The position numbers were made by a program, and so were the translations under genes. Under the pieces are notes generated by a model. The model saw only the letters and a list, made by a program, of their open reading frames with translations, was not told the DNA's origin and did not search any database. 42,615 nt of DNA from Bacteroidota bacterium (lineage in GTDB: Bacteria > Bacteroidota > Bacteroidia > Bacteroidales > VadinHA17), in assembly GCA_029564935.1 (NCBI GenBank), contig JAKQPD010000171.1:1-42615 (forward strand), given 5' to 3'. Positions 35,344 through 42,615 of the stretch are shown in pieces. Position 1 is the stretch's first letter. Each line of letters opens with the position of its first letter.

Positions 35344-35367
35344 AGGGGCATTGAATTCAATGCCCCT
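35344..35367 (-). terminator. REP-like palindrome downstream of glnN
   Basis: A perfect 24-base palindrome with half-site AGGGGCATTGAA lies 27 bases after the glnN stop. No U-tract follows it, so it may protect the mRNA end rather than terminate. The stem is related to those at 22195 and 24774. Confidence 0.6.
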
Positions 35368-35393
35368 GCAACATCAACCCTCAGGAAAGAATT

Positions 35394-37583
35394 CTAACGT
35401 GTGAACAGCAGTTCCCTGTATTTCGGAAGGGGCCAGATCTCATCATCAACTATCAGCTCGAGCTTATCGATATGATAACGGATTTCCTGCAAATAAGGTT
35501 TGACCTTCTTCTCATAGGTTACAGATTTTTTATAAGAGTCTTCGATGACATTTGCCTTCTTTCTTTCTTCAACCATCTGATTTACACCCTTTTCAATCTG
35601 AGAGATATGGTCTGAGATAGTGGTGATCATTTCTTTATGGATCAATGCCATCTTTTCATATTCTCCATCTCCAAAAACCTCTTTAAGTCCCTTCACATTA
35701 TCAAGGAGAGTACTCATATACCTGATTGCCGTGGGAATTATGTGGTTGATAGCAAGGTCGCCAAGCACCCTGGCTTCTATCTGGACTTTCTTTGTGAATT
35801 TTTCATATTCGACTTCGCAGCGGCTCTCAAGTTCTTTTTCCGAAAAAATACCTGATCCGACGAGAACCTCTTTTCCGTTGGGATTCAGATAACATTTAAT
35901 CGATTCGGGAACGCCTTTCAGGTTGCATAATCCCCTTTTTTCTGCTTCTGCATGCCATTCTTTTGAGTAGTTATCTCCCTCAAACAAAACTTTCCGCGAT
36001 TCGATTATATACTTCTTGATAACCTGGAAAATTGCTTCATCCTTATTTCTTCCCTTTTTTATTATGTTTTCAACCTCTTTTTTGAAATTTTTAAGTTGAT
36101 TAGCCACAGCAGCATTCAGGGCTATCATTGCGGCGCCGCAGTTTGCCGATGAGCCTACGGCCCTGAATTCAAACCTGTTTCCCGTAAATGCGAAGGGTGA
36201 TGTACGGTTCCGGTCAGTATTGTCAAGAAGGATTTCCGGGATTTTACCGATCCCGAGTTTGAGCTCAGTTTTCTCGGCCGGGGTCATCTTCTTATCAGTC
36301 ACCCTGCTCACAATATCTTCAAGCATATTGGTAAGATACGTACCCAGGAACACTGAAATTATTGCCGGTGGCGCTTCATGTCCGCCAAGCCTGTATGAAT
36401 TTGATTCATTCATTACCGATGCCCGGATAATCTCATTGCTGTCGTTAACTGCTTTGATTACATTTACGAGGAAAGTCAGGAACTGAAGGTTTGATTTCGG
36501 ATTCTTACCCGGCGAAAGCAGGTTGACTCCCGTATTTGTGGACAGTGACCAGTTGTTGTGTTTTCCCGAACCATTTATGCCTGCAAAGGGTTTTTCGTGG
36601 AAAAGAACTCTGAACTTGTGTTTTCTTGCAATTCGTCTCATCACATCCATCAGAAGCTGGTTGTGATCGACGGCAAGGTTAACCTCCTCATGAATCGGTG
36701 CACATTCAAACTGGTTGGGTGCAACTTCATTATGACGGGTTTTAACGGGTATCCCAAGCTTATATGCCTCACATTCAAAATCCCGGATAAAACACATTAC
36801 TCTTTCGGGGATTGATCCGAAATAATGATCTGACAATTGCTGATCCTTTGATGACTGATGTCCCATAAGAGTTCTTTCAGCAAGCGACAGATCGGGACGT
36901 GCATAATATAATGCCTCGTCCACGAGAAAATACTCCTGTTCAAGTCCCAGTGTGGCAAAGACCTTGTTGACATCCTTATCAAAATACTGGCAGACTTCAA
37001 CAGCAGCTTTATCAAGTTCCGATAGTGCTTTCAGAAGAGGAGCTTTGTAATCAAGAGCTTCTCCTGTATAGGAAACAAAAATTGTTGGTATACAAAGTGT
37101 TGTACCAACGATAAATACCGGAGATGAAACATCCCACGCGGTATATCCCCTTGCCTCGAAAGTATTTCTTATACCTCCGCTGGGAAAGCTTGAAGCATCA
37201 GGTTCGGACTGTACCAGGACATCACCAGAGAAATTTTCAACCATATGACCGTTGTCGCCCATTTCAAGAAATCCGTCATGCTTTTCAGCAGTGCCGTCGG
37301 TAAGCGGATGGAACCAGTGAGTGAAATGTGTGGCTCCATTCTCTATGGCCCAGGCCTTCAGACCTATCGCCACCTGCTGAGCCTCAATCCTTGTAAGGGA
37401 TTTACCGTCAGTAATAGCTTTCTTTACCACCCGGAAAGCTTCCTGAGACAGATAATGTTCCATCTTATGAAGATTGAACACATGTGATCCAAAATACTTT
37501 GAAATATCCTTTGAAGGAGGAACTGTCACAACGGGTTCTCTTTTGAAAACCTCTTTAAGTGCACTGAATCTTAATTCTGCCAT
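35394..37583 (-). CDS. glnN: glutamine synthetase type III
   Basis: 729 residues, the length of GSIII, far longer than GSI. Blocks: N-terminal GSIII domain with FSALKEVFKREPV; catalytic core with GLEQEYFLVDEALY, KTRHNEVAPNQFECAPIHEE, NGSGKHNNWSLSTNTG and NRTSPFAFTGNRFEFRAVGS; and a C-terminal GSIII-only helical region. It makes glutamine from glutamate and ammonia with ATP, as a dodecamer. A -7-like TATTTTTG lies at 37603-37610, close to the start. The leader also has a run of seven G (plus-strand C, about 37627-37633). No P-II gene is adjacent. Confidence 0.97.
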   Translation of the reverse strand: MAELRFSALKEVFKREPVVTVPPSKDISKYFGSHVFNLHKMEHYLSQEAFRVVKKAITDGKSLTRIEAQQVAIGLKAWAIENGATHFTHWFHPLTDGTAEKHDGFLEMGDNGHMVENFSGDVLVQSEPDASSFPSGGIRNTFEARGYTAWDVSSPVFIVGTTLCIPTIFVSYTGEALDYKAPLLKALSELDKAAVEVCQYFDKDVNKVFATLGLEQEYFLVDEALYYARPDLSLAERTLMGHQSSKDQQLSDHYFGSIPERVMCFIRDFECEAYKLGIPVKTRHNEVAPNQFECAPIHEEVNLAVDHNQLLMDVMRRIARKHKFRVLFHEKPFAGINGSGKHNNWSLSTNTGVNLLSPGKNPKSNLQFLTFLVNVIKAVNDSNEIIRASVMNESNSYRLGGHEAPPAIISVFLGTYLTNMLEDIVSRVTDKKMTPAEKTELKLGIGKIPEILLDNTDRNRTSPFAFTGNRFEFRAVGSSANCGAAMIALNAAVANQLKNFKKEVENIIKKGRNKDEAIFQVIKKYIIESRKVLFEGDNYSKEWHAEAEKRGLCNLKGVPESIKCYLNPNGKEVLVGSGIFSEKELESRCEVEYEKFTKKVQIEARVLGDLAINHIIPTAIRYMSTLLDNVKGLKEVFGDGEYEKMALIHKEMITTISDHISQIEKGVNQMVEERKKANVIEDSYKKSVTYEKKVKPYLQEIRYHIDKLELIVDDEIWPLPKYRELLFTR

Positions 37584-37976
37584 ATTTCTGATTATTTTTC
37601 AGCAAAAATATATATTTTTCTTTATCACCCCCCCTATTTTTTATAGATATTTCAATATTCTCTTACTTTTTTTTCGATTACCCCTCTGTTTTTTGTATAC
37701 TTCTGAAGAAATTACCTGTATTTTTTCAACATACCTTTATTTATACTGCGCTTTCAAAAAAATGAAGAAAAACCAGATTCAGGATAGTAATATCATGGCC
37801 GGGTTACCTGTACCCCGGTCAGGAAAACAAGGTGTATTACCCGTCTGGCATCCTGCTGTAATACATTATTATAAATATCCGCCGTGAAAAGCTCCCTTTT
37901 TAATATTGAAATTTGTTATATTTGTCGCCTGATTTTTAAAAAGTTCAAATTTATTAATTCATAAACAGCAGATTTA
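37584..37976. promoter_or_regulatory. divergent control region of glnN and the PpiD-like gene
   Basis: 393 bases. The glnN side is AT-rich with TATTTTTG (minus strand, 37603-37610). The right side has TATATTTG (37917-37924) 52 bases before the PpiD-like ATG, a good -7 match but with no clear TTTG upstream. The middle holds a small ORF (37762-37887) with an imperfect GC-rich hairpin inside it. Confidence 0.55.
37762..37887 (+). CDS. possible 41-residue small protein
   Basis: ATG 37762 to TGA 37885-37887. The peptide starts MKKNQIQDSNIMAGLPVPRS and ends with a Pro- and aromatic-rich stretch (VWHPAVIHYYKYPP). It does not look like random AT-rich translation: it is balanced in charge and the codons are ordinary. 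I recognise no family. It has no signal peptide or membrane helix. It lies 89 bases before the PpiD-like gene. It may be a real small protein, a leader peptide, or chance. Confidence 0.35.
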   Translation: MKKNQIQDSNIMAGLPVPRSGKQGVLPVWHPAVIHYYKYPP

Positions 37977-40094
37977 ATGTCAGCCATTCAGTTTTTAAGG
38001 GAAAAAGCAGGTGTCTTTGTTGCAGCAATTATAGGTCTGTCACTCTTCCTTTTTGTAGTCAGTGATTTTTTCGGAGGAGGAAGAGGTCAGCGGTTACAGG
38101 CTAAAAAGTATTATCAGATCGGTGAAATTGCAGGAGAGTATATATCCTATCAGGACTTTGAAGAAAGGGTGCAGAGCATGATGGAAATATACAAATTATC
38201 AGGTTCATCATCTATTGATGAATCGACTGCAGAATCAATAAGGGAACAGGTATGGCAGCAGATGGTAAGGGAGCTTATTCAGGACAGGCAGTATAAGAAA
38301 TTAGGTATAGGTGTAAGTACTGAAGAAACCGAGGAAATGATACTTGGCAATGATCCTCATCCCATTGTCCGGCAGCTGTTCACCGATCAGTCAACCGGCG
38401 CTTTCAATAAATCATTCCTTGTGAATTTCCTTAAACAGACGGAATCTGATGAGACAGCAAACAAATACTGGCTTTTCTTTGAAGATGAGATCGTAAATGA
38501 AAGGATGAGCGCCAAATACAATAACCTTGTGTCAAAAGGGCTTTATGTAACCTCAAAGCAGGCTGAATTTGACAAGATCATTTCCGGATCTACTGTGGAT
38601 TTCAGTTATTTAATGAAGAATTATTCACAGGTACCCGATTCGGCTGTCACCATTACCCGGTCAGAAATTGAATCATATTACTCAAAAAATAAGGAACGCT
38701 TCCGTCGGACTGCTCTCAGAAACATTGAATATGTAGTATTTAATGTTACTCCTTCTGAAGAAGACATAAAGCAGACGGAGGACTGGATACTCAAGACCAG
38801 GGATGAATTTGCTACTGCTGCTGATCCTGTTCAGTTTATTAATCTGACTGCCGATTCGAGATATAACGGTTTCTTTGTACCTCTGACCGAAGTTCCTGAA
38901 AACCTGAAGGAATTTGTAAAAAAGGAAAACAAAACTGAAGTTTTTGGTCCCTACCAGGAAGATGGTTCATTCAAGATCGCAAAGCTTATCGAAGTTGCTG
39001 ACAGACCTGATTCAGTTCATGCAAGACATATATTGTTGTCCCCTAATCAGACCAGGAATCTGCAGGCAGCAAAAACTGCAGCTGACAGTCTCGTCAGGCT
39101 TATCAGATCGGGATCAAAATTCGAAGTACTGGCCATGACAAATTCGGATGATCAGGGCTCAGCCCAGATAGGCGGTGACCTTGGCTGGTTCCGCGAAGGC
39201 ATGATGGTCACTCCCTTTAATAATGCATGTTTTACGGCCAAAAAAGGTGATATAGTGACGGCAGAAACAAGTTTTGGCATCCATATTATTGAGATACTTG
39301 ACAAATCAAAGAATTCGAGGAAATATAATATAGGTATAGTTGACAGGAAAATCATTCCAAGTTCCACAACAAATCAGAAGATCTACAGTGAAGCCAGTCA
39401 GTTTGCAGGTACAAACAATACATATGAAAAGTTCAACAGTGCAATTGCAGAACAGGGGCTTAATAAACTGATGGCTAACGATGTAGCTCCCCAGCAAAAA
39501 ACTCTTCCGGGACTTGAAAATCCAAGGAATCTGGTGATCTCTCTGTTCTCTGCTGAACAGGGTAAGATAGTTCTGGACAATAACCAGCAGGCGGTTTTCG
39601 AGGTGGGAGACAATTATGTCGTCGCTTTCTGCACTAATATTCAGGAAGAAGGTATTGCTCCTGTTGCAGCAGTGGAGAATGACATCAGGTTTACCCTTAT
39701 CAGGGATAAAAAAGCCGAGGTCATTTCCGAAGAGATGAACAAGGCAAACCAGGAAGGCAGAACGCTTGATGATATAGCAAATTCCCTGGGGCTTACTGTT
39801 CAGGAAGCAACAGGCATCACCTTCAGATCATATTCCTTACCCGGTATTGGTGCCGAACCTTCTCTTGTTGCCGCTGCATCGGCTGCAAAGCAGGGAGTTA
39901 TCGGTGGTCCGGTCAAGGGCAATAACGGAGTCTTTATGTTTTTCGTGAACTCACTGGCCAGTTCAGAAGAGCAGGATCTGAAGCAGGTTCAGGAGAATCT
40001 GATGTCAGCATTTCAGATGAGAGGCGGATACGAAGCATATGAAGCTCTTCGTAAACAGGCTCAGATAGTGGATAAGAGGTATAAGTTCTATTAA
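37977..40094 (+). CDS. PpiD-like periplasmic peptidyl-prolyl isomerase / chaperone
   Basis: 705 residues, typical for the Bacteroidota PpiD form. A single N-terminal membrane anchor (about 13-31) is followed by a SurA_N-like region (ISYQDFEERVQSMMEIYKL). One parvulin domain spans about 341-445 (ARHILLSPNQ, DDQGSAQIGGDLGWFREGMM, TSFGIHIIEILD). Then a second, degenerate C-terminal region follows. It sits on the outer face of the inner membrane and helps newly exported proteins fold. It is followed by a clean terminator at 40118-40141. It lies alone. Confidence 0.93.
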   Translation: MSAIQFLREKAGVFVAAIIGLSLFLFVVSDFFGGGRGQRLQAKKYYQIGEIAGEYISYQDFEERVQSMMEIYKLSGSSSIDESTAESIREQVWQQMVRELIQDRQYKKLGIGVSTEETEEMILGNDPHPIVRQLFTDQSTGAFNKSFLVNFLKQTESDETANKYWLFFEDEIVNERMSAKYNNLVSKGLYVTSKQAEFDKIISGSTVDFSYLMKNYSQVPDSAVTITRSEIESYYSKNKERFRRTALRNIEYVVFNVTPSEEDIKQTEDWILKTRDEFATAADPVQFINLTADSRYNGFFVPLTEVPENLKEFVKKENKTEVFGPYQEDGSFKIAKLIEVADRPDSVHARHILLSPNQTRNLQAAKTAADSLVRLIRSGSKFEVLAMTNSDDQGSAQIGGDLGWFREGMMVTPFNNACFTAKKGDIVTAETSFGIHIIEILDKSKNSRKYNIGIVDRKIIPSSTTNQKIYSEASQFAGTNNTYEKFNSAIAEQGLNKLMANDVAPQQKTLPGLENPRNLVISLFSAEQGKIVLDNNQQAVFEVGDNYVVAFCTNIQEEGIAPVAAVENDIRFTLIRDKKAEVISEEMNKANQEGRTLDDIANSLGLTVQEATGITFRSYSLPGIGAEPSLVAAASAAKQGVIGGPVKGNNGVFMFFVNSLASSEEQDLKQVQENLMSAFQMRGGYEAYEALRKQAQIVDKRYKFY

Positions 40095-40117
40095 CAGGAT
40101 CAGGAACAGTTAAATAT

Positions 40118-40141
40118 AAAGGCGCCATTCAGCGCCTTTTT
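40118..40141 (+). terminator. terminator of the PpiD-like gene
   Basis: AAAGGCGC ... GCGCCTTTTT: 5-base GC arms (40121-40125, 40132-40136) extended by A/T pairs, with a 6-base loop and a T run. Confidence 0.8.
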
Positions 40142-40169
40142 CATTATCGTATCAAATATAAGCTTAAAT

Positions 40170-40262
40170 GAAGTAAGAATGAAGAACAATCGAATGAAGA
40201 ATTAAGAAGTAAAAAAAAGGGTTCCGCGAATGCAGAACCCTTCATTTTTAAAGTCAGCGACG
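40170..40262. repeat. left copy: heptamers, rRNA-type terminator and 5S 3' relic
   Basis: Heptamer-like units (GAAGTAA, GAATGAA, GAACAAT, CGAATGA, AGAATTA, AGAAGTA) at 40170-40211 are followed by a hairpin. Its arms AGGGTTC (40218-40224) and GAACCCT (40235-40241) precede eight U on the minus strand. Then comes AAAGTCAGCGAC, matching the 3' end of 5S rRNA at 41969-41980 (AAAGTCGGCGAC), with divergence after that. It has the order and sequence of the true rRNA-operon end at 41854-41980. It now serves as the terminator of the ATPase gene. Confidence 0.8.
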
Positions 40263-40289
40263 ATCCAATAACTTTACCTCGAGTGTTCT

Positions 40290-41426
40290 TTAGCTTAATG
40301 GAAAAGACTCTGTCCATCGCCTGAAAAGTATATCGTAGATACTGTAGTACACTGCACCTTCCACGGTAAATGCAGAGTACAACAATTCGTTGTTTATTAA
40401 TGACTTCAATGAGCGAAGCACAGTGGAAGGGCTTCCAAGTTTATACCTGCTGATAAAATCCTTTGAGGTCGGAGCTGTAACAACTCCCTCGTGGGCAACC
40501 GCTTTCATCAGCTGCCATTGAGGATTTGTAAGCATACTCCTGTAATTGAAAAATATGTTCTCCTGTTCTTTCAGGAGCTTGTAGGCTTCTTCCTTCCACA
40601 CAGTGTCTGTAATCTTTTTTTGCCCCGTGGCGAATACCCTGTTGCAGATAAGCTGCACGTAGTATGTGTGTAAACATGACCACATCAGCATATCTTCGAT
40701 TATTTCTCCGGAAACAGATTTGCCATGTCTGTCGAACCACCCGGCTATAAAGTCGCGATACTCGCTCTTCTCTAATTTTTCGATACCCAGCACTGCCGTG
40801 CTCCGGTAAAATGGTCTCGATGGCAAACTAAACATCTCATTGATAATATGCTGCTGACTTCCTGAAAAAACAAAACGGACATGTGTCATGTGCTGGATCA
40901 CGGAACGCAGCCAGGCATCAATATTCTTTTCCGGATACCTTGTAATCTGTTGAAATTCGTCTATGGCAATAACAATATTGAAATCCTGATTCTCCAGGAA
41001 TTGCATTATTGAACTTATATGCATTTCAGCATCAGCCTGTCGAAGTTCAAAAGACGCCTGAGGCAGGTTAGTCAAGGGGTCGAAGCTAATTATGGGACGC
41101 ATTGATTTGACAAAGGTCCAGATTTTCCTTCCCAGGCTTTCTTTTTCCGGCACGGTATTCAGGATCGCTGTAGTCAACATGCTGAGAAATTCCTGTAGGT
41201 TTTCTGTTGGTAGGATATCTACATAAATCCCCTTCCATCCTTCAGGAAGGTTATAAAAAAGATGTTTGATCAGTCCTGTTTTGCCTATTCTCCTGACAGA
41301 TGTAAGAGTGACATTCTGTCCATTCTGAATGTGGTTCAATAAGCGGGTGGTTTCTTTTTTCCGGTCACAGAAGTAATCGGGGCTGTGATAGCCGGAGATC
41401 AGGAAAGGATTTTCCGGTTTTCTCAT
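40290..41426 (-). CDS. STAND-type P-loop ATPase with C-terminal winged helix (archaeal-ATPase family)
   Basis: 378 residues. The Walker A-like SVRRIGKT (43-50) has the family's RR before GKT. Walker B is IVIAIDE (151-157), and the sensor is FVFSGSQQHI. The C-terminal winged helix is at about 300-355 (TSKDFISRYKLGSPSTVLRS). This matches the ATPase_2/MNS-like families that are numerous in Bacteroidota and archaea and of uncertain role (sensing, regulation or mobile-element related). No nuclease or other effector domain is fused. It lies between two copies of the rRNA-operon end. A strong inverted repeat just upstream of its start (41445-41485) could be its own operator. Confidence 0.85.
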   Translation of the reverse strand: MRKPENPFLISGYHSPDYFCDRKKETTRLLNHIQNGQNVTLTSVRRIGKTGLIKHLFYNLPEGWKGIYVDILPTENLQEFLSMLTTAILNTVPEKESLGRKIWTFVKSMRPIISFDPLTNLPQASFELRQADAEMHISSIMQFLENQDFNIVIAIDEFQQITRYPEKNIDAWLRSVIQHMTHVRFVFSGSQQHIINEMFSLPSRPFYRSTAVLGIEKLEKSEYRDFIAGWFDRHGKSVSGEIIEDMLMWSCLHTYYVQLICNRVFATGQKKITDTVWKEEAYKLLKEQENIFFNYRSMLTNPQWQLMKAVAHEGVVTAPTSKDFISRYKLGSPSTVLRSLKSLINNELLYSAFTVEGAVYYSIYDILFRRWTESFPLS

Positions 41427-41444
41427 GGCATTAATTGAGTATTA

Positions 41445-41485
41445 TTTACATTTTGCAATTTACAAAATGTAAATTACATAATGTA
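41445..41485 (-). promoter_or_regulatory. operator-like inverted repeats before the ATPase gene
   Basis: TTTACATTTTG (41445-41455) and CAAAATGTAAA (41463-41473) are perfect 11-base arms, 7 bases apart. TACAT A ATGTA (41475-41485) follows directly. They sit 19-59 bases before the start codon, overlapping the expected promoter. Binding by the ATPase's winged helix is a guess. Confidence 0.55.
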
Positions 41486-41931
41486 TAAATATTTAAAATA
41501 ATATCATCAAAAGGTTGCAGGTAAACGAGTATCAGGAAAGCATTATTCCTGATAAATTTCAGAACGGTTCGGAAGAATTAAGAAATTAAACACATACTTC
41601 ATTCAATAGTTTTAACTGATGTTATTTGAAGTAAGAACATTTGAACCAACCTTCGCTACCTCCTTCGCTACCTCCTTCGCTGACGCTACGGAGGTCAAAG
41701 AAAGCTACGGGGGTCAAAGATTGCTTCGGCTGGCAATGCATTCGAAGTCAGAATGCAGAAGTTTATAGTTCTTAATTCTTACTTCGCTTGTTCTTCATTC
41801 TTAATTCAATAGTCTTAACTGATGATTTTTGAAGTAAGAACATCAGAACATTCGAAGTAAGAATGAAGAAGTATTTTAACTTCTTACTTCGCAATTCGTT
41901 TGTTCTATTGTTCTTACTTCATTCAAATCAT
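41486..41931. repeat. gap between the ATPase gene and the rRNA operon, mostly repeats
   Basis: 41486-41590 shows nothing clear. A 40-base direct repeat (41601-41640 and 41804-41843) matches at 37 positions. Between these, the 12-mer TTCGCTACCTCC occurs twice (about 41656-41679), with inverted relatives (GCTACGGAGGTC, GCTACGGGGGTC). From 41765 to 41930, heptamer-like units alternate orientation: TTCTTAA, TTCTTAC, GAAGTAA, GAATGAA, then TTCTTAC, TTCGCAA, TTCATTC. No gene is seen. Confidence 0.75.
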
Positions 41932-41961
41932 AAAAAAAGGGTTCCGCGTTAGCAGAACCCT
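41932..41961 (-). terminator. terminator of the rRNA operon
   Basis: AGGGTTC (41938-41944) and GAACCCT (41955-41961) pair, with seven U on the minus strand. It lies about 12 bases past the 5S gene. Confidence 0.85.
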
Positions 41962-41972
41962 CTGTTTAAAAG

Positions 41973-42079
<107 letters not shown>

Positions 42080-42271
42080 AGATCGTTTGAAGTCCGGAGT
42101 CTGAAGTCCGGAGTCCGAAGAATTTTTCTTCCTGACTTCCTTTCCCGCTGTGCGGGATTGTGTGGCTTCGCTCCTTAACTTCCGTCTTCCGACTTCCGTC
42201 TTCCGACTTCCGACTTCCGTCTTCCGACTTCGGTCTAATATTATGACATTTGGCAAAAGCTAGTAAAATGT
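42080..42271. repeat. 5S-23S spacer made of inverted heptamer arrays around a hairpin
   Basis: 42089-42123 holds five units (GAAGTCC, GGAGTCT, GAAGTCC, GGAGTCC, GAAGAAT). The hairpin element is at 42143-42180 (arms TCCCGC 42143-42148, GCGGGA 42152-42157). 42179-42234 holds eight exact-length units (CTTCCGT, CTTCCGA, CTTCGGT). Read on the other strand, the second array is GAAGTCG/GAAGACG, so it is the inverted relative of the first. No tRNA is present. The stretch should be in the primary rRNA transcript and then be removed. Confidence 0.85.

Positions 42272-42615
<344 letters not shown>

Noticed and set aside
37474-37761. Longer plus-strand ORF upstream of the small ORF
   Set aside because: It begins inside glnN on the opposite strand and is low-complexity Phe/Leu translation of AT-rich DNA.
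37584-37976. Glutamine or other riboswitch in the glnN leader
   Set aside because: I found no match to known aptamer cores; the GC-rich hairpin is far from glnN and imperfect.
41486-41931. tRNA gene next to the rRNA operon
   Set aside because: No cloverleaf or TTCGA-type T-arm is visible; the stretch is explained by repeats.

Overview
The window looks like chromosome from a member of the Bacteroidota, probably Bacteroidales-like; I cannot place it lower. Supporting signs are a type III glutamine synthetase, a GH92 glycosidase, DUF2851, a PorE-like OmpA protein, an ECF sigma factor followed by an inner-membrane/beta-barrel fusion, and promoters of the Bacteroidota type (TAnnTTTG with an upstream TTTG) in front of rpsO and prfA. 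Coding is dense on both strands. I see no tRNA, CRISPR array, integrase, insertion sequence or phage gene.

Layout. 1-4319 (+): the end of a serpin, an LVIVD-repeat lipoprotein, and an ECF sigma factor overlapping a membrane-anchored beta-barrel protein (probable anti-sigma partner). 4382-8992 (-): a DUF362 protein, a broken cytochrome-c-peroxidase gene, a small cupin, a four-helix membrane protein, and an exported protein rich in Trp/Tyr/His with an Arg/Glu tail. 9373-11767 (+): two tandem paralogous membrane acyltransferases. 11791-19733 (-): GH92, GT9, a DUF6165-like protein, priA and a hybrid histidine kinase. 19797-27339: an Fe-S/CDGSH protein, sucC, a SpoU methyltransferase, a TPR lipoprotein, a deoxynucleoside kinase, pnp and rpsO. 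27730-31073 (+): prfA, pyrF, DUF2851. 31110-37583 (-): purM-like, ThuA, PorE-like, glnN. 37977-40094 (+): a PpiD-like chaperone. 40290-41426 (-): a STAND-type ATPase. 41973-42615 (-): 5S rRNA and the 3' end of 23S rRNA.

How the genes work together. Most are housekeeping: ribosome and RNA turnover (rpsO, pnp, prfA), nucleotide synthesis (pyrF, purM, dNK), nitrogen assimilation (glnN), replication restart (priA) and envelope quality control (PpiD-like, PorE-like). Around them sit genes for glycans and signalling (GH92, GT9, the acyltransferases, sigma/anti-sigma, hybrid kinase).

The least explained content lies between genes. At least five intergenic islands consist of degenerate tandem repeats with the same 7-base period but a different heptamer word in each island. 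Several islands hold two arrays of related words in inverted orientation. Two islands share a GC-rich hairpin element, and one of those is inside the 23S-5S rRNA spacer. The ATPase gene lies between two direct copies of a unit made of heptamers, the rRNA-operon terminator and the last bases of 5S rRNA, as if it had arrived or been duplicated at the end of the rRNA operon. These two observations are the best candidates for something undescribed.
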